A stretch of DNA of 64,000 nt from positions 8,684,187 to 8,748,186 of the forward strand of contig NW_025062475.1 of the NCBI RefSeq assembly GCF_000002995.4, in the 5' to 3' direction. Position numbers and translations under genes: made by a program. Shown in pieces: positions 14,501-26,600 of the stretch; position 1 is the stretch's first letter, and each line of letters starts with the position of its first letter. The notes beneath the pieces are model-generated. The model saw only the letters and a program-made list of their open reading frames with translations, did not search any database and was not told the DNA's origin. Source of the DNA: Brugia malayi (lineage: Eukaryota; Nematoda; Chromadorea; Rhabditida; Onchocercidae).

Positions 14501-16619
14501 TGAGATCGGAATGATGAGAAATTGTACTGGGCAATCAGTCCGGAATGAAACTGCCCAATATGAAGGCTTTCAAAAAGAAAGGATTTAGTTCTCAAAATGA
14601 AACTGAAGAATTTAATAGTTGTGAGGTATTCAGATCCACAAGAATGTTTTTAAAGCCTTATTTGCTTTATCAGAAGTGGAAAATAAAGGAAATTGTGAAG
14701 TACTCTTTTATCAAAATGTCAGCGCATAATGCTGATCGCCTGAAAATTTCTAAATCAAAACAAAATTTGTTCATTTCATTCACTGTCTCGCTTATTTACC
14801 TGGTCCTCTCCGAGAATCTCCTTTCCTCAGCAGGCCGCATTCTTTGATGATGTTGCCAGGATAACCTGTACATTCAAAAAAGTTAAGAATGCTTTTGTTG
14901 CCAAATTATTTTTAGGCCTCAAACCTCGAATGTAATTACAATGAAGGAGGTTCAAATTTAATAAATGGTAGCATTTGCAGCAATTGCAACGCTAGTAAAC
15001 CGATTTGCATAAGATCGGAAAATATTGAAATTAGTACTATTTTGCAAAAAAAAAAGGCAATTCATTTTTTTTTTTAATTAAATGAAAATGGCCTGGTATG
15101 TGCCAAATCATATTTGTAGAGTTTGCTTGTGTAAAATTCGGGGAGAATAAAAATGAGAATAAAAAAGACTAACGGTCAATCTATTATTCGCTGTAAAAGC
15201 TTTCAGCATGTTTTTAGCAAATAGCAGTAATGAAAAAGGCATAAAGCAAGTACTGCTGCAGCATTATTTTAAGCTGAGCTTTTTCCAGTCACTTTTCCAC
15301 GTACTTAAGTATAATTTCACGTTTCAACATGCTCGAACTGGCTATCAACATACTTTAAGTTATCTTCAAATCTTACGGTTATGCAAGAGCTATATTTAAA
15401 CTGTCCTAAATGTTCTAAATGCAGTGCTATATTGTCTTTCTCTCACTGAATCATAAACATGAATATCATCAGTTCAAAGTTTTTCTATTTACTTGATCAA
15501 AGCAGGAAGTTTCTTTAAAAAGTGTTGCCAAAGTCTTTTGTTTGCAAAATTACATAGCAAAGGATTGCATTAAGAGTAAATAGAATTCAACGCGCCATAG
15601 AAAGTGTTGCAGGCCGTTGTGTAAGATTACCGGAAACGTACTGCATAAACAACGAATTATCGAGTCCTTCCGGACAGCTATATAAAACATTCCGTTACTG
15701 ATAATAGAACTTAATAGATAAAGGATTAGTAACTATAAATACTGTCCTTTCAGCAAAAATAAGGCATTAATTTCAAAAACATTTACTTTTGTAAGAGTTT
15801 CGTTTGTAATGTAACTGAGGAATAAAGGCATTATTTGGGGATACGTCGTCAACTGTATGCTCTCAGGCCAACTGTAAGTACAATTCAGCTGTTAAGCCAT
15901 TCTCTTCAAGTTAATGAGGAAATGATTCAATGTGAGAATGAAAAATCAAATTTTAGATTGTAACTAAGCTCATGCGCTGATATATCCGAGATGGATGAGT
16001 AGAGAATTTCTGCACTTTTCAAAATAAATCAGAATAATATGACAACAATACACTTTTTGCAATTTGTCAAAAAATTTTTGACTATTTAATATTTCATTAA
16101 TTATGAGACGACAGTTCCATAGGTTGTTGAAATTAATATTATGAGGTTTTTTTTTCTTTTTCTTTTTTTTTTTTTTTTTGAAGACTTTCTCAAATTTGAA
16201 GTCGAAGTTTTGAAAAAAAAATGAAACAAATGTGATGGGCTAATTTGCAAAATGTTGAAACTTTCTTCAGTCTCGAGATCTAGAAATAGAGCATTCAAAA
16301 ATAAGAAAAGTCAATGGAAATGACAGAAAATGAAAGAGAAAAACATAATTAAGTCATTAAGAGAGATGGAATCAACTACCGAATTATTGAGTTATTTGTT
16401 TTTACATAAATTCAACAACTAACTCTTCGTCGCTCGTTTGAGACGATTAATTTGGTGCATAATATCTTCCATGCGCAGATCGCCAGATAAGCTCTGAATA
16501 TAATTATCCGAACTTCTTCCTTCACTTAACTCAAGAGGTGTCTGACTTAGTATTGACGGCGCAAACAACAGTACCAATATGGCCCGAAGTATAGGCCATA
16601 CAATCAGGCCAAGCGCCAT
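1..16619 (-). CDS. dig-1: Giant extracellular Sushi/EGF/Ig/FN3 protein, 5' part (mesocentin/DIG-1-like), runs off left edge
   Basis: Secreted or matrix multidomain protein, probably acting in cell adhesion or tissue positioning. Exon 1 (16619-16424) encodes a signal peptide ([20 protein letters not shown]) and an RLKR site at residues 59-62. Leader exons 14865-14800 and 13172-13077 are small and Cys-containing. Then come Sushi (11033-10877, 10709-10483), EGF (10170-10054), a second EGF-like exon (9859-9755), Ig1 (9524-9402, ~9179-9022), FN3 (~8643-8475, ~8298-8166), Ig2, FN3, Ig3, FN3, Ig4, FN3, FN3, Ig5 (single exon ~2982-2726), FN3, FN3, Ig6 (~886-181) and the first residues of another FN3 (1-30). 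Module boundaries I followed are phase 1. The ATG was chosen because it opens the signal peptide and lies 8 nt behind a TTTCAG acceptor. The Ig/FN3 alternation with N-terminal Sushi/EGF suggests DIG-1. A different Ig/FN3 matrix protein is possible because the C-terminal part is not visible. Confidence 0.8.
2726..9524 (-). other. Interleaved Ig and FN3 domains (Ig1 to Ig5)
   Basis: Reading N to C: Ig1 ([18 protein letters not shown]), FN3 (VRWDPP), Ig2 ([20 protein letters not shown]), FN3 (DLQWEPP), Ig3 ([15 protein letters not shown]), FN3 (KVSWNPP), Ig4 (FKCDAKG..LMCNARN), FN3 (TMSWQEP), FN3 (DISWTGP), Ig5 ([17 protein letters not shown]). Most domains are split by one intron in their middle; Ig5 is unsplit. 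Typical Ig Cys-Trp-Cys and FN3 Trp/Tyr cores are visible. FN3 linkers repeatedly begin PGSPP or similar. Confidence 0.85.
7431..7602. repeat. Short direct repeats within the intron that splits Ig2
   Basis: A 20-mer starting TCAAACTAAAATAATT occurs at 7431-7450 and again at 7469-7488. A second pair near 7511 and 7579 shares the core TTTTTTAAT(C/T)TATCTATAATT. Both lie in the intron between the two halves of Ig2. They look like local slippage duplications. Confidence 0.6.
9755..10170 (-). other. EGF-like module and a second Cys-rich EGF-like exon
   Basis: Exon 10170-10054 encodes [12 protein letters not shown], then ECRCPHG, then KTC: six cysteines in EGF spacing, with a calcium-binding-like DNGGC start. 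Exon 9859-9755 encodes [10 protein letters not shown], then [11 protein letters not shown], an EGF-like or shortened EGF fold. Both exons are phase 1 at each end. Confidence 0.75.
10483..11033 (-). other. Sushi (CCP) domain, two exons
   Basis: Exons 11033-10877 and 10709-10483 join in phase 2. The second part shows the Sushi pattern: a Cys before DIGNG, a Cys in YECDDGYEF, a Cys in MFCINRHW, then TPPKC. Two further Cys pairs precede it. The loop between the first and second Cys is longer than usual (about 50 residues), so the domain may be an atypical CCP. Confidence 0.75.
13077..14865 (-). other. Two small leader exons inside long introns of the giant matrix gene
   Basis: The two exons are 14865-14800 (66 bp; begins after TACAG, ends CCAG/GTAAAT) and 13172-13077 (96 bp; begins after TTCAG, ends GAAG/GTTCGT). 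Both are multiples of three, both are phase 1 at each end, and together they keep the frame from exon 1 to the Sushi exon at 11033. They encode Cys-containing segments (for example [14 protein letters not shown] and [13 protein letters not shown]). No domain was recognised. The surrounding introns (16423-14866, 14799-13173, 13076-11034) are AT-rich with no other supported exon. Confidence 0.6.
16424..16619 (-). other. First coding exon: signal peptide and convertase-like site of the giant matrix gene
   Basis: The exon encodes 65 codons plus one base. Residues 1-25 form a hydrophobic signal sequence, with a probable cleavage near LSQ/T. Residues 59-62 read RLKR and are followed by Ala, matching the R-X-K/R-R proprotein-convertase consensus. 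The donor GTTAGT gives phase 1, matching the acceptor at 14866-14867. Confidence 0.75.
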
Positions 16620-16640
16620 TGTTTTACTGAAATTAAAAAC
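16620..16640 (-). promoter_or_regulatory. Probable trans-splice acceptor of the giant matrix gene
   Basis: On the minus strand a T-rich run ends in ATTTCAG (AG at 16628-16627), eight bases before the ATG. This is the usual form of a nematode spliced-leader addition site. It could also be the acceptor of a 5'-UTR intron. Confidence 0.5.
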
Positions 16641-17814
16641 AATTTGTGATCAAATGAATAAAGGCAAAAGCACTTTTCTAAGTTAAGAAGTGTTAAAAGA
16701 TATATGCTTTTGCCAGCTTGTATTCAAGCTCTCTTTCTGATTTTTATAGAAAAACAAAACTAAAAGTAGTTAAAGAGATTAATGGCGATGAATGGTTATT
16801 ACCGTTATGGACTAAGCATATTCAATTTCATCCTTGAAAAATTTTGTGAAAAAAGTGAACGGTGTTAATGAAAGCACAAAGAACAAAGCACAAAAGTAAC
16901 TTATTACACTTAATATTTGTGTTAAAAAGAAACTATAAAACTGACCTTTTGAACAGTAACGTATTGTTCTTTTAATACTTCTGGACCATACAATACTTAT
17001 TGATATTCAAATTATTCAAAATAGAAAAACGTTGAATGCTAACAGTTGTATGGCAATATCACAGATATTTTCCGCTTTCCCTGTCGCAGAACTATTTAGC
17101 TTTCTTTGAAATGGAATTATACTGTATGGCACTACTAAGCTTTTTATACTGGACTGCTCTATAATATTAATTGAATTAAAAGAGATTAAAATTACAGCAA
17201 AATAATTAATTCGATATCAAACGAAAAAAGTTATGTGAATTTAAAGTTTCGGTTGCATTTATATAGTAGGCTATTTAATTTAGTAAACCTTGAAAACGAT
17301 CGTCTCATAAATGCATCAAATATTCGGAGCAATAAATTTTTTTCTAAGTAAGCAATTAATCAATTAATTGAGTACTTAAAGATCAGAGAATAAAATCACC
17401 ATTTAATCCACTATTTTTAAATTTAAAAAAAAATTTACAAGGGATGAAATAACGATCATGCAATATAACACGGAGCAAGCAAATCTGTTAAAAAATTAAT
17501 TATATTTTTATTAGCAAAAGAATAATAATAATTAAGACTACTTAAATCTAACTAAGGTACATATATATGTACTCTCTTTCCGAACTAGGAATCTAAGTCA
17601 AATATCCATTCACTAAATTGTAAAAGAAAAAAGAAGAGTGAGGTATGTCTTTCTGCGTTAATAATAAAATGAAACTTTATGTTAAAAGATTAATTAAAAG
17701 GTTAGCACAAAAATAAAGCATTGTAGAATGTTGTAGAGACTTGAAAGCAAGTTAAAGTTCTTTTTCTTTAAATTATGACTAATGATTGTCACTTTAGTCT
17801 GTGTTCATCTATGT

Positions 17815-17848
17815 TCTCTCTCTCTCTCTCTCTCTTTATCTCTCTCTG
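17815..17848. repeat. CT microsatellite
   Basis: Roughly 16 CT units interrupted once by TTA, in the long gene-free region. Confidence 0.9.
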
Positions 17849-20248
17849 CATTTTTTGACCTTACTGATTGTTTTTGAAACATGAATCTCAAAATAAGATT
17901 ATTTTTGAAATAACTTTTCGAAAAAATTCTTACTGCTGTATTCATCAAAATAATTAACGATTATCAAGAAGATATTTGTAAATCAGAAAGTAATTTCTAG
18001 GCCAGCGGTATCTTCCTGCTCTTCTCAAGAAGAACCTAAGGAACCGAAACATGAAAGAAACTCAGTCGAATTTCTGATTACAAATAACGACGTAATAGTA
18101 AATGAAAGAACAGACAAGAGCAATACTTACGATGATTCATATTTTTTATCAGATAATTGAGAAATCAACGTTGATATTAAGGAACACATTTTAATTTTCA
18201 GCAGATCGTTTTGACATTTCATATTCTATTATCATTTAAACTCTCTATTCAACTTGTTTCACAAAAAGTAAACAAATGAAAAAAATTAATTTCGCCATTA
18301 TAAGAGTTCTATCTTAGACCAAAACGTAAAGTGTGACAAATGACTATATCACATATTCAACATGCAAAAAATATTTAATGATGCAAAGATAATCTGATAA
18401 TCGATAGTGCGATCATTCAGAATCATTAATTTAGATGACATTATTTTGTGATCAAAATCCATCAAAATTCACTTTCTTCTTGTCAAAAAAAGTGAAAAAA
18501 AGAATGTTTTTTGATAAGTTTGATATAAAGCAGATGTGTATGAATTGATGAGTGGATGAAATTATAAACGCAGTTACACTTCTTTGTTTGTATTAAAAAT
18601 AAGACATTTGGAGGTGCCGAAGGATCCATTTCTGATGCAATGTAATGTATAACTGATAGTAAACCTTACCAAAATATTCAAGCAGAAATATTAAATGAAT
18701 CATCCATTTACTATATCAATTTCTAATAAATATGTCATTAAACAAGGAAATCGATTATTTCAGAAACGAAGTTATACTTCTCATCAATTTACTTACCTTT
18801 TTCGTCAAAAAGAATAATGCTGGTACTTCTGAAAATTAAAGTTGTCTTCGAAATGAAATTTCTATTTTATAAAAGACAGTATGTATTAGAAAACGATCGA
18901 AAGCATAAAATACTTCAGAGAGAAAAGTGAGAATTACGGTTACTGAATAACATTTGTGCAAAATAAAAAAAAATTGGGATATTTGACATTCTTTTAAGTG
19001 GCTAAATTTGAAAAGTAGAAATTAATACACAAACAAACAGGAGGTTTTCGAGAAATGAAGCAGAAAAGTGGGTTTCAAAAACCACATCAACATCTTTATG
19101 GATAAATGAAGAAAAATTGGTGAGTAATGAAAATTGTCAAAATCAAAGCGTTACCATATTGCTAGCGTCAGGACGTTATCACACCATCAATATCATGATA
19201 TCACCATAATGTTGGTGATAAAACATGAATAATTAAGACTGAAAAACCTTGTAACAATGATAAAGGGACGAGCACGGAAGCATTTTACTGAGCAGTTGAA
19301 AATTAACGAACAAACAGTATTTCGACTGAATATTTAAGGATCAGGAAGCATTCCTTGTAATTAAATCATTAATAGGGAGAAAGAAAAAAAGGAGGTAAAC
19401 TAGTAGCATTCGAAGGACATACAAATTATTTAAGTAACTTCTACATATCGGCCAAATTATAGCCAAGGTTTTAACTTTTTATTGAAATGGAACTTGTCTG
19501 CATTCTTTTCATGTTCAAATGTTCACATCATCTATCTGATGCTTTTTATAGCTACATACGTCAGTGACGGTTCATCTTGAAAATACTTAAGATATATTTT
19601 AACTTTACCTTCCACGTCATTTCAGTTGTGTTGTCTGTGACGATTACAAGATCACAAAAAGCTGAAAATCTATGTTCAAAACATAATACTAACTTCTACT
19701 GTTCTATCTTGGAGGGCGAAAAGTTTACACCGCTTGATTTATTGCTCGTAAAATTTTGCAGTAATTTTACAGGTGCTCGTTATTCTCTCGTCTTTTCATT
19801 TCTGCTGAAGATTCATCCCATCCTATTTCGTTTGCATTCTTATTTTAGCCCATTTCAGCTTACATTTCTGTCTTTCTCTCTTCTTTTTGACGCTACTTCG
19901 TTATCACTTTGCTAATATACTTATCACAACAAATAATGCTGTATACATCACACTACATATCACCACCAGGAACAATTGCCTGCAAATCATACAATCAGAA
20001 CTGTTAATCAAGTGACTCATCGTCAACAAATTAGTTGACAAAACAATTTGTGCTTAGTTTTCATCTCATCTATTCCATAGAAATTACATCAAACTTTGAT
20101 TACTATAATTTATATATAATTTTGGGGAGATACAGGATGTGTCATCACTTGTTTATCACTTCATGCAAAATGCAATATTTGTTGTCGCAGCGTAGTGTGA
20201 TAAGGAAATTTACTAATTAATTTCAGCAAACTAAATTCATTTCAACAG

Positions 20249-20293
20249 CAGTAGTAGTAGTAGTAGTAGTAGCATTGTAATAGTAGTAGTAGA
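20249..20293. repeat. TAG trinucleotide microsatellite
   Basis: Seven to eight TAG/GTA units, a short interruption (CATTGTAA), then four more units. Confidence 0.9.
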
Positions 20294-23200
20294 AATAAGC
20301 GAGGTGTACCAGGTATACCATTAATAACATTACACAGTTTTGTAAGCAATGTAAGGCTAACAAGATGCTGAAATGCTATATGTATTCACACTCCAAAATT
20401 TTACAGTAATACTTTTGTTTGAGTTGAATATTGTAAAGATTTTGTGAGGAAGAAATTCGAAATAAATAGTAAAAGATTCATTTGGCGATAAATCATTCGT
20501 ATTTGAGAAATGATAGTAAAGAGCTTTGATTCAGATCGTACTTCGAATTCCTATGCTAATACAAAAATAGAAGGCAATTCTTTTTAGTTCATCCATTTCA
20601 TCGTTTATCATTTTTATCCTGCAACAAGTAGACACTTTATGAAACAATCACAACTTCAATTAAGCATATTATTTCAGAAAAAATTCAATTTAAACTTTTA
20701 ATTACAACTTTAACTCTTCCTTCCAATTGTCATTAAAATCATGTACCTGACAAACAATAATAACAATGGAATAATTAAATGAGTTGTAAGCAACAAATTT
20801 AAAAACAACTCTGTGCAGGATAGAGATGAGTGCACAAATCACTGCATCCAAACTTTGCTACTTAACTATTACTTTGTTGCGCCCAAAATTCAACAATTTC
20901 TGCTGTAATTCAATATTATTATTATTATTAGCATGATTACTTCGATTAATGGTTATCAAATAATGTGGTAGTAAAGCTGTCAATACAACATCCACAGATT
21001 TCGGTGAGTGTCCATAAGCAAATAGTCTGCATTAACAGTAAGAAAGAATAATATTTCTTATTGAAGTTGTTGTCAAATTTTAGATTTTGAAATGTTTCTT
21101 ACATTCCAAAATTCAAGTACTTTTCAATTCCTTTATTTTTGGAGAAGAAAAAGTTAAGGAAAATTGAAATGGTTTTGGACAAAATGAAAAATGTGCTCCA
21201 CAGTATGAAGCGTTCATATGAAGTGAATAATTTCTAACTTCATTATAAATATATACTCATTACAGTTACTAAATTGAATTCTAATTAACATAAACAGCAA
21301 CAAAATGCTTTGATTCTTTTCTTTAGAAGTTAAGTCTGACAAAAACGAAACAAAAAAAAAAAATGTCTTGTGAAAAAAGCAATGAGAAAGATTTATTGAA
21401 GTGGAAATAGAAATATTATTTTTCGGATTCTTTTTCTTATCCCACGTGTGATACCGATTTTTTACGCCAATTTTGCACCTGCAAACACTTCTTCCCTTCA
21501 ACATTATTTCCCGTTTTTTATGCTGAAAAAATAAATTAAAAGCTTCATAATTAAGTCATAGTGCAATACTGGGGTACTACGATGAGTGGGACAAAGTGTT
21601 CAGTTTGGGAAGTGACGCAGAAAATCGAAATACCTTAATCGAATGAAACTGAAATTTCCAGAATAAAGGAAGTGTTACTGTCTCACAGGGTTATATCATA
21701 TAGATGAGACTAAAAAGAGTACCTTTGTGTGTTTGTCCAATTTTTTACAAAGGAAGAAGACAAAAAATGAAAATAAAAAACGCAGAAAATTCAAAAAATT
21801 TTCATCCTTGCCATATTGTTATCAAAAATTTGCTTACCTGTATAATTAGTTGCATAGTGTTCAGTTGTCTTTCGATCAAACAGAAAGTTACAATTATTTC
21901 TGGTTCAGTTCATTTGCACTTTAAAATATATATTTATACGTATTTAAATAAAATAAATATCATTGATTATATCTGTCCTTTCGAAAAATTTTTGGAACCA
22001 CTTCCCTTAACTAAGTTTAAAATTAAAGTTAATTCAAGCATAATATATAATCTGTGTTAAGATTTCGATAAAATTCTGATCCACATTCTTCTTTCTGTGC
22101 ACCCTATTTCTCATTATGAAGTAAATTTTATCCAGGTGTAGCAATTTCAATTTATCTAAGCACCTACTCCTCTCTGTATCTCAAGATAATGTTTGAGTGC
22201 TGAATGATTCAGATTTTCTTATTGGTTCGAAGTTCCAATTTGCATAAGGGTTGAATCATTCACATTCTTAAAATATGCGAACAAAATTCCTTGTCTAGTA
22301 TGTTTCAGATCAAACTTCATCAAATCTGTAAATGAAATTAATTGTATCTAATCGGAAAGTTAGCGTAAAAAAAGGATTTAAAAAATACAAAACGAAAGAA
22401 AGAAGGAATAAGCTGGTTTGATGGTAAGTCAAAAAACTGATGCAAAACTGTGCTTCCATATTTTGAGATAGTTGAGAAGCCAGTGATAGTGGAAGAAAGA
22501 AAGGTAGCACAAAGCTAAGATGATAGCGTGGCGCCTTTGTACCACTGCATTCTCGGCAAGGATGATATTATAATTGAAGGAATAAATTCGGGACATCTTC
22601 CCTTTCCCGTGCATCATAATAATATGACAGAGATTCTTCGGTGCAGATGCATAGGTATAATGCGTAGATCGTACCTGGTAATAATCATCTTTTCTTTTAT
22701 TTTTTTTCTCAGCACCTAAAGAGATATTTTCTAGATTCCTTCCTGAACTGATTTTCTGCTTGCAAAATTTTGACTTCTCCAGAAAGGTCATGCAGAAATT
22801 TATGACATCACACTTGATATTAGCGATGTATCATCTTTTTGAGTTCGTTAAGCAAAATCTCATTTTGAAATTATTGCAATGAATATATGCAGCACTTTTT
22901 ATATCTTTTATGGAAATATAACAAACAAAATAATATTAAAAGAAGGATCTAAATTTAATGGAATAAATGAAAATGTAACCGTAAGCGAGTTAATACTATT
23001 ATTAACTGTCAATATGATAGATTTAGAAGTTTTCGGGGCTTGCTTTCGGGGTTTTGTATAATACTGGATCAAACGCTTAAGGACAATCTAAAAAATTCAT
23101 TAACAATTATTTTCTTGAAAAAGTAATTGGAAAGACTAAAGATGAATTAATATTATTCGGTAATTAATTCCAAGATCAATGATAAACCTGAGAAATGAAA

Positions 23201-23614
23201 AAAGAGCTTTAAAGTTTAATGAACTGAGAGTGCAATTATCCATGCTAAAGATCTTCAGACAATAAGATATCTCGACTGCCAATTGTCATTGGTGGCATAA
23301 ATAGAAATCTTAGATCACTATTCTTTTTAGTAAAGCTTATTAAAAGAAAGATAGAGTGGATGCAAAACAGTGAAACATTTAGTGAATTTTTCATGAATAG
23401 CACACTGAGTAACATATCATCGGCTAAATCGCACTTCAGATTTTAAAGAATTTGATAGTGGGATGGGCTTCATCATCTCTTCACTCCCTTTACATTTCAC
23501 TCCTTCACACTTCTTTATCTATAAATAATACATCTGTACATGCTGCTTATGTTGATCAGCAATAATGAAATTATTTAAAAACACTTTGTCTTCGATCTTT
23601 GCAACATATACACA

Positions 23615-23634
23615 ACACACACACACACACACAC
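23615..23634. repeat. CA microsatellite
   Basis: Ten AC units following an irregular ACACAAC start. Confidence 0.85.
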
Positions 23635-26600
23635 ATTAAAAGAAAGGAATTTCAATATTTCAAGTGAAACTTTCCCTATTAGACTAAGATTTGTAAATTT
23701 AATTAGCAGTAAATAATCACTACCACTAAAAAGTAAGCAAAAAAGTCGTGGAAAACAACACATGATATTTAGGAAGTCTGTCACAAAATATAAAATAATG
23801 CAAAGAAGAAATAAATTATCATCGGGAAAGTTGCGAATTCAAAAGATGAATCAATTTTTTTTTCCACGAACTAATTTTAATTAATTGCAAGAATGCTGGA
23901 AAATGTTCAGAGATTTCTGCTACATATAATTGTTCAGCATAGCAAACTATTCAGTTTCATACGAAAAAAAAGTTGAAAAGATTTCAAAAGAAACTTTTCC
24001 CTGTTGGGTTCGAACAAAAAGTAATTTTTAAAAGTTTTGATAGTGCTATTTATTGCTCGAAAACTGCTTAACTTTGAACTGACAATTCTCTCTTCAAACA
24101 ATTACAAAATGTCTTTTGGATCCAGAAATAACTGTTACAGCGATGCTGTGATTGGTCGTTCAACAGTAACCGAAATTTCAAAGAATTAATGAAGAATCAA
24201 AGGAAAAAAAATTATTAAAGAATTTTCCTCCTTGAAAAAACAAAAATGATTGTCAAAGCATTTAGGGTGGTTTGTGAAAGCTTTGGCATAATGAGTTTCT
24301 TTATTAACTGTGCCTTTATCTGCAATTCTTTCTCTGATTGAATAATATATCCTGATTTATGCTTCTAATGATCCTAATTGATACAAAATTTTAAACAATT
24401 TTTAGGCTTAATGCTTTTTTAGTTACAAAACTTTCATTTGCTTTCATTTTCACTGCTTTTCAGTTTTTGCAAAAAATTTTTTCTCGAGATTTTTTATGAA
24501 TAAAGTGAAAAGATTCTTGCTAATTACATTAATCCTTTTTCAATCTTCTCTTTAATTGTATGAAATTCTCGACTAAGTGGAGCAAAACTTTCCAACTCCT
24601 TCTATTTCAAAAAGACATCCGGTTTGCTGAGCAAAATCAATCACAAGTGAAAAACCGTACAATTTTTCATTTTGATATAAGGACATTTAAAAAAGTAATT
24701 TTCCTGTCTAATATTTTACATCTAGCAAGAAAATGGAATTTAAAACAGCGACTCAACTTTTGAATCTCGAATGAATCATGAAACAAAAAATAATCAACAA
24801 CTGAAAAGCTTATAATACTTATATTTAAAAAATGCAATAAATGAGATATCAGATGCCGGACTACCGGAACTCGCAGAAACTTAAAAAATAGTTCGTCTAT
24901 TTTTTAGAAAATCTGTTATTTAAATTAACATTGCTTTTAGCAATTATGAACTAAAACAAAACAGAACGCTTATATTCTTTTTGCTAAGATTTGCACAAAC
25001 TACTGACCCATTTTACCAGGTCATGCAAGATAAGTGAATATTTCATGCGGGAAAAAAGTGAATATCTTAATGATTTTATTAAATAGTTTAGGTCAAAATG
25101 TATTGACTAATATTCTGCTTCTTATCCAAAGCTTTAATTAATTCATTTTTAAATCACTAATTATACGTTTCAAGAATATCGTATGACGGAAATATTGTAA
25201 TAAATAATGTAATTTGGTCAGGAAAATGAACTTAAATTTTTTTAAAGCAAATATTACAAATCGATATTTCTCTTCGTGTGCTTTAAAATCTTTTCGGATT
25301 GTAAAGTTTGGATAGTTTTAAGGAACTGCAAATTTGTAAGACATTATAGTCTTGGAACTAAAAGTAATGTTTATTTGTCCTTTTGCCATTTGTTTTACAC
25401 AGCTATTGGCATAATTATAAAATTTCAAGACGAAAGGCATTAAATTTGAATTTGACGTGATTAATAATTTTTAGTAAATTTAAATGTAGCTGAGATGTTG
25501 AATAGAATTGTAATTTCAAATCGATACAGATTGTGAAATTTTGGGAAACGTTAAGGAACCAAAAAAGCACTGGGATCCTTTATTGGTTCGATGATTGCAG
25601 ATAAGTCCTACAAGATCTCTTGTTTACGATGACATCAGAGATTATCGAGTATTTCGGGAATTTTAGAAAAAAGGAAGTTTCATTCTCCAAACTGCTAAGA
25701 ACGAGAATATCAAAAGCTGAAGGAAAGACTAAAAATACTTCCATATTTCATTTTACAATATTTATCGATTCACAGCTGAACAACATAAAAGATTTCATAA
25801 AAGATTTGTTTTAGACCTGAAACATGCATTTCACTTTGATGATTATCAATACGTAACGTATGTTTCTATTTCAAATATTAATTTTATCCTGATAAAGACG
25901 TGGTTTTAATGCGATAATTGACTCAATTTCTGAATTCTTTTAAATATTTTACTGCTGAAATTAGCAGTAAGATAAAAAACATTCGAAAGTTCAAATTCAA
26001 GATGTAAATGACAATTATAAATTCAGCATTTCATTATTGTCAGCTAGCGCATTTGTTTCAATGAATTGACCTGAAGTATATTGTGATATCTTTGTGGCTC
26101 ATCATTCAACAGAAGAAGAAAGGAATTTCGATCTCTTCCTTCTGTTTCTTTCCCATCTTTTATTGCACTCATAAGATTTAACTTTAACCGTGTCAAAGGT
26201 CACCACATATTAACTCTTACAACTATCAAATGATTCATCATTGACAGCAGAACTGCATTACTTTAATGCAATTTTGTTCTTCTCTTCGTCACTTTTTATG
26301 ACTTTTCTCATTTCAGTCATTTTAAATAATTCCCACAGCTTAGCCTTATCTCAAAATTTCTCCATTTCTTCCCACTCTATCAGTCAATCAATCATCCAAA
26401 ACAAATCGACGACACAGATTAATTCATTATCAAAATAAAATCTTCACACATGCGATTGGAAGAATGTTTGTAGAGAACCAATTCTAGTCCCATCTGTCAC
26501 TCTTTTTTTTAGCATTTATTCACTTATTTTTTTGTTAACTGTGAAAAAGTAAATAAGAAAGGTAAATCAAATCATGACAGGAAACAGAAAGATAAATAGG

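Noticed and set aside
14134..14595. 153-codon minus-strand open frame
   Set aside because: Composition is Ser/Leu/Phe/His-rich with no domain, it lies within an intron of the matrix gene, and it has no phase-matched partners.
19577..19915. 112-codon plus-strand frame starting with a hydrophobic stretch
   Set aside because: It could be read as a signal peptide, but the start is a non-ATG codon, the rest is AT-driven Phe/Leu/Ser, and nothing around it supports a gene.
21704..22060. 118-codon plus-strand frame
   Set aside because: Lys/Ile/Asn-rich text expected by chance at this AT content; no motif, exon partner or splice signals.
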